Source: Comamonadaceae bacterium
GTDB taxonomy: Bacteria; Pseudomonadota; Gammaproteobacteria; Burkholderiales; Burkholderiaceae_C
Reading direction: 5' to 3'
Assembly: GCA_947485165.1 (NCBI GenBank)
Contig: CANKRG010000007.1
Coordinates: 1-55,705, forward strand
Length of the DNA stretch: 55,705 nt
The notes beneath the pieces were generated by a model. It was not told the origin of the DNA. It did not search any database and was given only the letters and a program-made list of their open reading frames with translations. Of this stretch, positions 28,178 to 36,586 are shown in pieces (positions within the stretch are counted from its first letter, which is position 1; the number at the start of each line of letters is the position of its first letter). The position numbers were made by a program, and so were the translations under genes.

Positions 28178-30309
28178 ATGTCCGTGATCTTAGATTCATT
28201 GGTGGTCGAATACATGTCGATGACACGGCAATCGCTGCACATTTTGAGGCGTTCAGCGGCAGCGCCCTGAAACATGCTGTGCCCTGACAACTTACCGACC
28301 ATGGCTTCAATCGCTTTGAGTGTGCCAAAGGGTTTGCTGCATCGAATGCATGAATACGGTTTCATCTCGTTGATCACCACAGGGTCTTTGCGTGATGGCG
28401 CTAAATTCAGCTGCGGAATCAAGGTGATGGCGTTTTCAGGGCATGTTTTTGCACACAGGCCACATTGAACGCAGTTTTTCTCAACCAGTTTTAGTTGCGG
28501 CGAGTCCACATTGTCTTGCAGCGCGCTGGCTGGGCAAGCGTTCACGCAGCTTAGGCACATGGTGCAAGCATCTTTGTTGATGACGATGGCTCCGAGAGGA
28601 GAGCCTTTGGCTGGCATCGCTATCACCGCTGGTTTTGTAAAATTAGCAGGTGCAAATTCGATCAAATGGTCTAGCGCCAGTTCCATGGTGGCGCGTTTGT
28701 CGGCTTGAATAGCGAAGCCGGCATTACGACTCACGACTTGGGCGATCGGAGCTTGCAAGGCTGTATCAACAGCTGCTATATCTTGAATATCCTTGGCTTC
28801 TATAAGCCGGAAATGCTCTCCTGTATAGCCCAGTCCCGTCAAAATAGACTGCGCCACAGCCATTTGTTCAGTCAAAGCAGCGCGGTATTGCGGCGCCTCT
28901 TCATCGGTCAGCAGGACCCAAACTTGCGATGCGCCGTAGGCAACCGCGGTCAGCCACACATCCAAACCAACGGATGATGTGTGCCACAAGCTCACAGGCA
29001 AAACACGCGCAGGCACGCCTTGCGTCGTTTTGTTGATTTGTGCCGAGCGACCCAATGCATTCAGCAACTTTGAACCCGCTTCTTGGCTGTGCAGCAAAAC
29101 AGCTGCATTTTTACCACCGCTGCGGGCATAGGTGCTCAGCATGGTCTTGAGTTTGACGCCTTGCTCGCTCGCCCGTGGGTACGCAAACGTCAGCGCGCCG
29201 CTAGGACATACCGTGGTGCATGAACCGCAGCCGACGCATAAATTGGGATTGACTTTGATCTGTTGGCGGTCTTTTTCGCTGCTGATGGCTTTGGCCGAGC
29301 ACACATCGATACAGGCATTGCAGCCGACTTTTTCATTGCGGCTGTGGGCACAGAGCTTTTGCTTGTAGTTGAAAAACTTAGGCTTCTCAAACTCGCCGAC
29401 CAAACCTCGCAAACTCATCAATGGTTTTGGATCAACACCATCCCAACGGAAATAGCCTTGCGGTAGCGCGTGTTGTGTGAAGCCGTTGTCACTGTTAATA
29501 CTGGCAACGTCACGCAGATCCAAAATAAGATCAAACTTATCGCTCGAGCTTTCTGCGTCACGGTTGAAGTCAATCGCGCCAGCCACCTGACAGGCTTTGA
29601 CGCAGCTGCGGTGTGATGTGCAAAGCGACATATCGACTTGGTAGTCCAAACCAATCGCGTCTTCCGGGCAGGCGGTGACGCAAGCGTTGCAGCGGGTGCA
29701 AACGTCTAAATCGATGGGGTTATTTCGCAACCACTTGAGCTCAAAAGCGCCAAGCCAGCCAGAAAGAGATTCAATTTTCCCGCCTAAAACGGGGTATTGG
29801 CGCTCTTGCATCGCTAACAAATTCATGGCCAATAAGTTGCTAGCGTTTTTCGTTCCTTGGGTGAAAATGCTGATGTCCAGCTCATCGCCCAGCAAGCCAG
29901 CAGCACGTTCGGCAGTAGCCAGATCACCAATAATCAACACGCGCCCAGCGCTTTTGTAGGTCACGGTTGAAACTGGCTCAGGCTCAGCCAAATGTGCAAC
30001 GGCTAAAAGCGCTGCAATTTTCGGGCTGGCTTTGCTGGCGTCTTTGCTCCAGCCGCCCATTTCACGAATGTTGACAAAGCGAATCGGCGAACTTGCACCC
30101 ACCGTTTGCTCGGCTAGCTCGGTGAACAAGCGCTTTTCTTGGGTGCAAGCGACGACAACGTCTTCGCCAGATTGAATGGCTTGCTGGAAACTACCAGCCT
30201 CGCGGCGGCACAGGGTGGTGTGGAGGGTTAAATTTTCATTCAGCGCCGCGCCCAAGCTTGTGGGGTCCAGCGGCATGGTTTTGCTGCAATCGCAAATCAG
30301 AGTGGTCAT
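28174..30309 (-). CDS. FDH-associated polyferredoxin (4Fe-4S protein, 711 aa) with degenerate HdrA-like N-terminal region
   Basis: Multiple ferredoxin motifs: CTRCNACVTACP, CNACIDVC, CVGCGSCTTVCP, CTMCLSCVNACP, CVQCGLCAKTCP, plus C-terminal CIRC...CSDC; N-terminus ICDC...LC...VVVACTQE...FVNIREMGGW. Confidence 0.88.
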   Translation of the reverse strand: MTTLICDCSKTMPLDPTSLGAALNENLTLHTTLCRREAGSFQQAIQSGEDVVVACTQEKRLFTELAEQTVGASSPIRFVNIREMGGWSKDASKASPKIAALLAVAHLAEPEPVSTVTYKSAGRVLIIGDLATAERAAGLLGDELDISIFTQGTKNASNLLAMNLLAMQERQYPVLGGKIESLSGWLGAFELKWLRNNPIDLDVCTRCNACVTACPEDAIGLDYQVDMSLCTSHRSCVKACQVAGAIDFNRDAESSSDKFDLILDLRDVASINSDNGFTQHALPQGYFRWDGVDPKPLMSLRGLVGEFEKPKFFNYKQKLCAHSRNEKVGCNACIDVCSAKAISSEKDRQQIKVNPNLCVGCGSCTTVCPSGALTFAYPRASEQGVKLKTMLSTYARSGGKNAAVLLHSQEAGSKLLNALGRSAQINKTTQGVPARVLPVSLWHTSSVGLDVWLTAVAYGASQVWVLLTDEEAPQYRAALTEQMAVAQSILTGLGYTGEHFRLIEAKDIQDIAAVDTALQAPIAQVVSRNAGFAIQADKRATMELALDHLIEFAPANFTKPAVIAMPAKGSPLGAIVINKDACTMCLSCVNACPASALQDNVDSPQLKLVEKNCVQCGLCAKTCPENAITLIPQLNLAPSRKDPVVINEMKPYSCIRCSKPFGTLKAIEAMVGKLSGHSMFQGAAAERLKMCSDCRVIDMYSTTNESKITDI

Positions 30310-30940
30310 CGTTAGGTCCGGAAATAGGTGTCGATATGGGTGTCGTTTGTGGAGGTAAATTTTCTATCCTCGACTGTGCCACAGATTGCATGCTTACGGT
30401 ATGAGCATCATCCCCAATGGGAGCCTCTATTAATGTTGCTGTTTGCGCCGTTTTTGCGTCTAAAGCAGCTTTTTCAGCGGCAGCTTCGGCCTCTTCTTCA
30501 GCTTTGAACAAATTCAAAAACTTGGCGCTGACCATTTGCCGCAGCATAGATTCAGGAATTGGGTCTGGCTTGGAATAATCATCAATGTAGATGTCCAGCC
30601 TGTCCATCACGTTGTAATGTGGGTCGGTAAACAGCTTTTTCATCGCTGTATTACGCACTTCAGGCGACACGTTTTTGGCAAGGAAGGGTGAAAAATCGGA
30701 CTCTGCTGTCAATTCATGAACATCTGCCATCGTCGGCAGTGGGACTTCGGGTTTTTCCGCAACAGCAGTTTTTTCTGAAGTTTGGGCAGAAGGTAGGTTT
30801 GAAGCTTTGTCGGCTAGTGCAACGGGCTTGGTCGTAATTTCAGGCTCTGCCAAGGGCTTTCCTGCACGAATATCTTGCTTACGTTGTGACCAACGACCCA
30901 AAAACCCCTCTTGAGAACCTTCATTATTGCTATCCGCCAT
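30236..30940 (-). CDS. DUF3306-domain protein (FDH-associated)
   Basis: FLGRWSQRKQDIRAGKP...LTAESDFSPFLAKNVSPEVRNTAMKKLFTDPHYNVMDRLDIYIDDYSKPDPIPESMLRQM. Confidence 0.8.
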   Translation of the reverse strand: MADSNNEGSQEGFLGRWSQRKQDIRAGKPLAEPEITTKPVALADKASNLPSAQTSEKTAVAEKPEVPLPTMADVHELTAESDFSPFLAKNVSPEVRNTAMKKLFTDPHYNVMDRLDIYIDDYSKPDPIPESMLRQMVSAKFLNLFKAEEEAEAAAEKAALDAKTAQTATLIEAPIGDDAHTVSMQSVAQSRIENLPPQTTPISTPISGPNDDHSDLRLQQNHAAGPHKLGRGAE

Positions 30941-31538
30941 GGTTGTTACCTCCAGGAAAGCCGCCACCTCTATTCTTTTCGGTTGAGATTGAGGCAGGAT
31001 TGCCAAACCTGTCCTCTAAACGTTTGAAACTATCAGGTCGTTTACGCTTTTTGAGTTCACTGACGTGGTGTTGGTCCACAAAGGCTTTTAGCCAAACGAC
31101 AACTTCAGGCGGCAGCGGCACTTGTTCCACAGTTTCTTGTGCATCCAGCCAGCGGCCAGCGTCATGGTAGCTCAGGCTCACCATTTCGGGTTTGGCGATA
31201 GGCTCATCGGTGATGCCTGCTTCTTCTTCCATGCGCCACAGCACAAACCAGCAGGGCGCATTTGTCGTCACATTCAGGTAATACCCTTCGGCATCATCTG
31301 TGAATAATTCTGCGCAGTAGCCGCTATGCAGCCATCGCTCAGTGTTTTCATTCTTTGATAATAATTGCGATTTTTTATCACTGAAACCGGCCTGCGAGCT
31401 ATCCTCTTGAGCAACTTCTTCGTTCAAAACGACTTGCTCCAATACCCAGCGATGCGACTGCCAGCGGCTCATCGCACCGACGATAGGCTCGCGGCGCATG
31501 ATGACTGAAACGCTTAAAGCGGGGCGTGGGGAAGACAT
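30930..31538 (-). CDS. DUF3305-domain protein (FDH-associated)
   Basis: VSVIMRREPIVGAMSRWQSHRWVLEQVV...GYCAELFTDDAEGYYLNVTTNAPCWFVLWRMEEEAG. Confidence 0.8.
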   Translation of the reverse strand: MSSPRPALSVSVIMRREPIVGAMSRWQSHRWVLEQVVLNEEVAQEDSSQAGFSDKKSQLLSKNENTERWLHSGYCAELFTDDAEGYYLNVTTNAPCWFVLWRMEEEAGITDEPIAKPEMVSLSYHDAGRWLDAQETVEQVPLPPEVVVWLKAFVDQHHVSELKKRKRPDSFKRLEDRFGNPASISTEKNRGGGFPGGNNHGG

Positions 31539-31617
31539 AGGTAGTGATGATATCGTTCAAAGTCTTCCCCCAGCTATTTAATTCAGGGTATTTCAGCCAG
31601 TTCAGTAACTGAATACT

Positions 31618-34542
31618 TCAATACCCCGTCTTAAGTGCTGCTTTGCCACCTTTGGTAACAGAAACAGCGCAATACTTGAACTCAGGAATTTTTCCCACAG
31701 GATCAAGTGCTGCATTCGTCATCATGTTCGCCGCCGCTTCGTAGTAGGCGAAGGGGATAAATACGGCCCCGCGCGGTGTACCATCATCACGACGGATGTG
31801 AATCGCCACTTCGCCCCGACGTGATTTGACAGTGATGACATCGCCCGCGTTCAAGCCCATGGCTGTCATGTCTGCCCCGCACAGCGACGCAGTCGCCATA
31901 GGTTCTAAAGCGTCCAGCACCGAAGCGCGGCGCGTCATGCTGCCGGTATGCCAATGTTCCAATTGGCGGCCGGTGATCAACACAAAGGGATATTGCGCAT
32001 CAGGCCGTTCATCCGCTGGAATGATATCTGCAGGCACAAGCTGCACACGCCCATCGGCGGTTGGGAAAGTGTCGATAAACACGGTGGGTTGGCCAGGGTC
32101 TTCAGCGCTTAGGCAAGGGTAGGTCACGCTAGATTCGCGCTCCAAACGTTCCCATGTGATGCCAGCAATGGCCGCATGCATCGCTTGACGCATTTCTTCA
32201 TACACTTCTGCCACGCCTGAATGCTCACCCTGGTAAAAGGCCCCCACGTTTGTCGCTTCGCGTACTGCACTGCCCCCCGAGGGGGCTACGCCTGCTTGGG
32301 GCGGCCCGGCGCTGGCGTTGTCCCAGTTCACCCCCATGCGGAAAGCGATTTCCTGGATGATCCACAAATCGGGCTTGGCATCGCCCGGTGGGGTGATGGC
32401 TTGTTTGCCCATTTGCACCATGCGGTCGGTGTTGCTCACCGTGCCTGTTTTTTCCGGCCAAGCGGTTGCGGGCAGCACCACATCGGCCAGCCAAGCGGTT
32501 TCGGTCATGAAAATGTCTTGCACCACCAAATGGTCTAACGATGCCAAAGCATGGCGGGCATGGTTCAAATCAGGGTCACTCATCGCGGGGTTTTCACCCA
32601 TGATGTACATGCCACGCACCTTGTGTGGGTCACTGTCAGGCGCAAGTGCCTTGTGCATGATTTCCACCACCGTGTAGCCCGGTTGGTCGTCCAGCTTGGT
32701 CTGCCAAAAATCTTCAAACCACGCATGCACGCCCTTGTCGGTGACGCGCTGGTAATTGGGGAACATCATCGGAATCAATCCAGCATCGCTGGCACCTTGC
32801 ACATTGTTTTGCCCACGCAGCGGGTGCAAGCCAGAGCCGGGTTTGCCAATCTGTCCCGTCACCGTGACCAAAGCAATCAAACAGCGCGCATTGTCGGTGC
32901 CGTGGATGTGCTGGCTGATGCCCATGCCCCATAAAATCATCGCACCTTTGGCTTTGGCAAACTCGCGCGCTACTTCGCGCAGCGTTTCGGCCGGCACGCC
33001 GCAAATCGGGGCCATGGCCTCGGGGCTGTAACCTTTGACATTCTCACGCAGCGCTTCAAAGTTGCTGGCGCGGGTGCGGATGAATTCTTCGTCCGTTAAG
33101 CCTTCTTCAATCACGGTATGGATCAAGGCGTTCAGCATCGCCACGTCTGTGTCGGGCTTGAATTGCATCGTGCGCCAAGCATGGGTGCTGATGTCAGTAC
33201 GGCGCGGATCGGCTAAAACGATTTTGGTGCCGTTTTTAGCGGCGTTTTTCATCCACGTAGCCGCCACAGGATGGTTGGAAGTAGGGTTGGAGCCGATCAC
33301 CAAAATCAGCCCGGCGTGTTCGACATCACTGACCTGGTTGCTCACCGCACCAGAGCCCACACCTTCTAAAAGTGCCGCCACGCTAGAGGCATGGCACAGC
33401 CGCGTGCAGTGGTCCACATTGTTGCTGCCAAAGCCGGTACGCACCAGTTTCTGGAACAAATACGCCTCTTCGTTGCTGCCTTTGGCCGAGCCAAAACCAG
33501 CCAGCGATTTCTTGCCATAGGTGTCGCGCAAACCCACCAGCTTGCCCGATGTGTAGGCCAAAGCCTCTTCCCATGTGGCTTCGCGGAAGACTTCGCGCCA
33601 GTCTGCGGGATTGCGGGTGATCAGTTCGTCTTTTGCTATACCTTCTTTACGAATCAAAGGCACAGTCAAACGCTGGTCATGGTGTGCGTAGTCAAAGCCA
33701 AAGCGGCCTTTGACGCACAGCCGGTTGTGGTTCGCCGGGCCATCGCGGCCATCCACACTCACGATTTTGTTGTCTTTGACGTTGTAGGTCAGCAAGCAAC
33801 CGACGCCGCAGAACGGGCAGACCGAATCAACTTTTTTATCAACAATTTGTGAGCCTACTTGGGTTTTTGGCATCAGCGCGCCCGTCGGGCAGGCTTGCAC
33901 GCATTCGCCGCAAGCCACACAGGTGCTTTCGCCCATTTTCTCGCCAATATCAAAAACAATCTCGCTGTGCGAGCCGCGCATCGCGTAGCCAATCACGTCA
34001 TTCACCTGCTCTTCACGGCAGGCGCGCACGCAGCGGTTGCACTGGATGCAGGCATCCAAGTTCACCGCCATGGCGGGGTGGGAGTAGTCTGATTTCGGTT
34101 GCTCGCGGCGCAAGGCTTTCAGCTCTGGACGCACCGACACATCCATGCGTGCTGCCCAGTCGCTCAGTTCACCGTGTTGTTGCGATTCATCTTTTTCATT
34201 CCATTTGTAGCCCGTGTCCGGCATGTCGCTGAGCAACATTTCCAGTACCATTTTCTGGCTTTTTACCGCACGTTCGCTGGTCGATTTGACCTCCATACCC
34301 GCTGTCACATTGCGGCAGCAGCTCGGTGCAAGGGTGCGTTCGCCGTTGATTTCAACCACACAGGCGCGGCAGTTGCCATCGGCTCTGTAACCTTCTTTGT
34401 AGCAAAGATGGGGAATATCAATGTCGTGGCGTTTGGCCGCATCAATGATGGTTTCGCCTTCAAAGGCTTGCATCGCTACGCCGTCGAGTTTGAAGTCAAG
34501 CAAGGCTGGCATCAACTCTGTTAATTTGGTAGGCGCGTTCAT
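31618..34542 (-). CDS. NAD-dependent formate dehydrogenase alpha subunit (FdsA-like, Cys-type)
   Basis: N-terminal [2Fe-2S]/NuoG-like domain, CIQCNRCVRACREEQVNDVIGYA, CPFCGVGCLLTYNV, NNVDHCTRLCHASSVAALLEGVGSGAVSN. Confidence 0.94.
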   Translation of the reverse strand: MNAPTKLTELMPALLDFKLDGVAMQAFEGETIIDAAKRHDIDIPHLCYKEGYRADGNCRACVVEINGERTLAPSCCRNVTAGMEVKSTSERAVKSQKMVLEMLLSDMPDTGYKWNEKDESQQHGELSDWAARMDVSVRPELKALRREQPKSDYSHPAMAVNLDACIQCNRCVRACREEQVNDVIGYAMRGSHSEIVFDIGEKMGESTCVACGECVQACPTGALMPKTQVGSQIVDKKVDSVCPFCGVGCLLTYNVKDNKIVSVDGRDGPANHNRLCVKGRFGFDYAHHDQRLTVPLIRKEGIAKDELITRNPADWREVFREATWEEALAYTSGKLVGLRDTYGKKSLAGFGSAKGSNEEAYLFQKLVRTGFGSNNVDHCTRLCHASSVAALLEGVGSGAVSNQVSDVEHAGLILVIGSNPTSNHPVAATWMKNAAKNGTKIVLADPRRTDISTHAWRTMQFKPDTDVAMLNALIHTVIEEGLTDEEFIRTRASNFEALRENVKGYSPEAMAPICGVPAETLREVAREFAKAKGAMILWGMGISQHIHGTDNARCLIALVTVTGQIGKPGSGLHPLRGQNNVQGASDAGLIPMMFPNYQRVTDKGVHAWFEDFWQTKLDDQPGYTVVEIMHKALAPDSDPHKVRGMYIMGENPAMSDPDLNHARHALASLDHLVVQDIFMTETAWLADVVLPATAWPEKTGTVSNTDRMVQMGKQAITPPGDAKPDLWIIQEIAFRMGVNWDNASAGPPQAGVAPSGGSAVREATNVGAFYQGEHSGVAEVYEEMRQAMHAAIAGITWERLERESSVTYPCLSAEDPGQPTVFIDTFPTADGRVQLVPADIIPADERPDAQYPFVLITGRQLEHWHTGSMTRRASVLDALEPMATASLCGADMTAMGLNAGDVITVKSRRGEVAIHIRRDDGTPRGAVFIPFAYYEAAANMMTNAALDPVGKIPEFKYCAVSVTKGGKAALKTGY
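32239..32310 (-). repeat. GC-rich palindromic repeat inserted in frame in the FDH alpha gene
   Basis: Minus strand gccgggccgccccaagcaggcgtagccccctcggggggcagtgcagtacgcgaagcgacaaacgtgggggcc, encoding low-complexity AGPPQAGVAPSGGSAVREATNVGA. Confidence 0.75.
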
Positions 34543-36443
34543 TGTGCTGCTCCTGCTTGAGTTTGGCTGATTTCATGGGGGAAGTATTTTTGAACGCAGC
34601 GCACCGGGTTGGGTGCCGCTTGGCCGAGGCCGCAAATCGAGGCATCGGTCATCACCACGTTCAAGTCTTCTAAGGTGTCGTTGTCCCACACCTTGGCCTC
34701 CATCAAACGTGCCGCTTTCACGGTGCCGACGCGGCAGGGCGTGCATTGGCCGCAGCTTTCGTGCGCAAAGAAACGCATCATGTTCAAGGCGGCGTCACGT
34801 GCGCTGTCATGTTGACTCAGCACAATCACCGCGGCAGAGCCGATGAAACCACCCAGCGGCTGCAGTGTGTCAAAGTCCAAAGGCACATTGGCATGGCTGG
34901 CGGGGAAAATGCCACCTGATGCACCACCAGGCAGGTAGGCGTAAAGTTCATGGCCATCCAACATGCCCCCGCAATACTCGTCAACCAACTCCAGCAGGGT
35001 GATGCCCGCAGGCGCCAATTTCACGCCCGGGTGCTTGACGCGGCCGCTCACGCTGAAGCTGCGCAAACCTTTGCGGCCATTGCGGCCAAAACTGCTGAAC
35101 CATTGCGGCCCCAGCTGCACAATGTCGCGCACCCAGTACAGGGTTTCAAAATTGTGCTCCAGCGTCGGGCGGCCAAACAAACCGACTTGGGCGATGTAGG
35201 GCGGACGCATGCGCGGTTCGCCGCGTTTGCCTTCAATACTCTCAATCATGGCGGATTCTTCACCGCAGATGTATGCACCCGCACCTCGGCGCAGCTCGAT
35301 CAGGGGCAACTTGCCCACCAAAGCCGCTGGTGGGTTGGCTTGTAATTTAGCCAATTCAGCCGTCAGCAAGCGTCGGCAATCGTGGTATTCATCCCGCAGG
35401 TAGATGTAGCAGGCGTCGATGCCCACCACCATGGCGGCGACCAGCAAGCCTTCTAAAAACCGATGCGGGTCGCGCTCTAAATAGGTGCGGTCTTTGAAGG
35501 TACCCGGCTCGCCTTCGTCAATGTTGACCGCCATCAGCTTGGGGGCGGGCTGGTCGCGCACAATGCGCCATTTGCGTCCTGCAGGAAAGCCTGCGCCGCC
35601 CAAGCCACGCAGGCCAGAGTCTTCCATCGCTTTGAGGATGGGCTCTACGTCCAAGCTGCCGTTCGCCATATCGTTGGCAAGCTTGCTTGGCAGCGCGTAA
35701 CCGCCATGCGCCAGATAGGTGGCAAAATCGGTGTAGGCTGGCGGAAGCCGTGCATCGGCATGTTCGGGGTGCGGTGAAATGCTTTTTTCAGTCAATTCAC
35801 TTGTTATAAAATTAATAGCACCTTTAGCAATAAAAACGCCGGCTACATCGTTATTTGCTTCATTTTTAACGCTCTCCAGCGTGGCGTATGGCACGTTGCG
35901 TTGATGCACAGCCACCACAGGCGCTTGTTCGCAGCGGCCTAGGCAGGGCGCAGGAATCACCCGCATGCCTGGGTTGCCCAAAATAGCCGGCAAGCGTTTG
36001 AGTAAATCTTGCGCCCCTGCGAGCTCGCAAGACAAGCCGTCGCAAACGCGGATGGTCAGTGCGGGGGCCGTGCCATCCACGATCACATCGCCATCCCCTG
36101 TATCTTGTTTGATGCCTTTGACGACTTCAAAGTGGTGATAAAACGTGGCCACCTCGTACACCTCGGCCATGGGTATGTTCATTTCCTTGGCCAAGGCGAC
36201 CAGATGTCGCTCATGCAGGCAGCGGTAGGTGTCGTTCAGCAAATGCAGGTTTTCAATCAACAAATCGCGTCGGTAGCCCTCTGCTGGTCGCGCCCCAAGC
36301 AGCGCCACCACCTCAGCGCGGGAAATATCATCGGCCTGTCGGCCTTTGAGTTTGCTTTTCTGGCGAATACGTTCGCGCAGCTGGTCTGGGGTGGCTAGAA
36401 CGACGGAATTGACTGAGTTCATAACTGGAAGTGCGGCTGTCAT
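34539..36443 (-). CDS. Fused NuoE/NuoF-like subunit of NAD-dependent formate dehydrogenase (FdsG-FdsB fusion)
   Basis: NuoE-like DLLIENLHLLNDTYRCLHERHLVALAKEMNIPMAEVYEVATFYHHF and CDGLSCELAG; NuoF-like GLRGLGGAGFPAGRKW, NIDEGEPGTFKDRTYLERDPHRFLEG, CGQCTPCRVGT. Start uncertain (36443 or 36422). Confidence 0.92.
   Translation of the reverse strand: MTAALPVMNSVNSVVLATPDQLRERIRQKSKLKGRQADDISRAEVVALLGARPAEGYRRDLLIENLHLLNDTYRCLHERHLVALAKEMNIPMAEVYEVATFYHHFEVVKGIKQDTGDGDVIVDGTAPALTIRVCDGLSCELAGAQDLLKRLPAILGNPGMRVIPAPCLGRCEQAPVVAVHQRNVPYATLESVKNEANNDVAGVFIAKGAINFITSELTEKSISPHPEHADARLPPAYTDFATYLAHGGYALPSKLANDMANGSLDVEPILKAMEDSGLRGLGGAGFPAGRKWRIVRDQPAPKLMAVNIDEGEPGTFKDRTYLERDPHRFLEGLLVAAMVVGIDACYIYLRDEYHDCRRLLTAELAKLQANPPAALVGKLPLIELRRGAGAYICGEESAMIESIEGKRGEPRMRPPYIAQVGLFGRPTLEHNFETLYWVRDIVQLGPQWFSSFGRNGRKGLRSFSVSGRVKHPGVKLAPAGITLLELVDEYCGGMLDGHELYAYLPGGASGGIFPASHANVPLDFDTLQPLGGFIGSAAVIVLSQHDSARDAALNMMRFFAHESCGQCTPCRVGTVKAARLMEAKVWDNDTLEDLNVVMTDASICGLGQAAPNPVRCVQKYFPHEISQTQAGAAQ
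35801..35858 (-). repeat. Dispersed palindromic repeat, copy E, in frame inside the NuoE-NuoF linker
   Basis: Minus strand gcaaataacgatgtagccggcgtttttattgctaaaggtgctattaattttataacaa; core tagccggcgtttttattgctaaaggtgctatta differs from copy A at 3 of 33 positions. Confidence 0.85.
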
Positions 36444-36586
36444 ACAATTTGTAATACGATATTTGGTTGCTAATTCGCCTGAGTGTGGGCGCAATGGCCG
36501 TACCGGTCAAATTGAATCGAAACATGCATTCATTCAAAAAATAAATGATGCACTGCAGCATTTGAAATGCTGAGCTGATTGAATCC

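Noticed and set aside
28751-28805. Candidate additional repeat copy (H) in the polyferredoxin gene (ATT CAA GAT ATA GCA)
   Set aside because: Only the last ~15 nt resemble the repeat; spacing of other blocks is not preserved.
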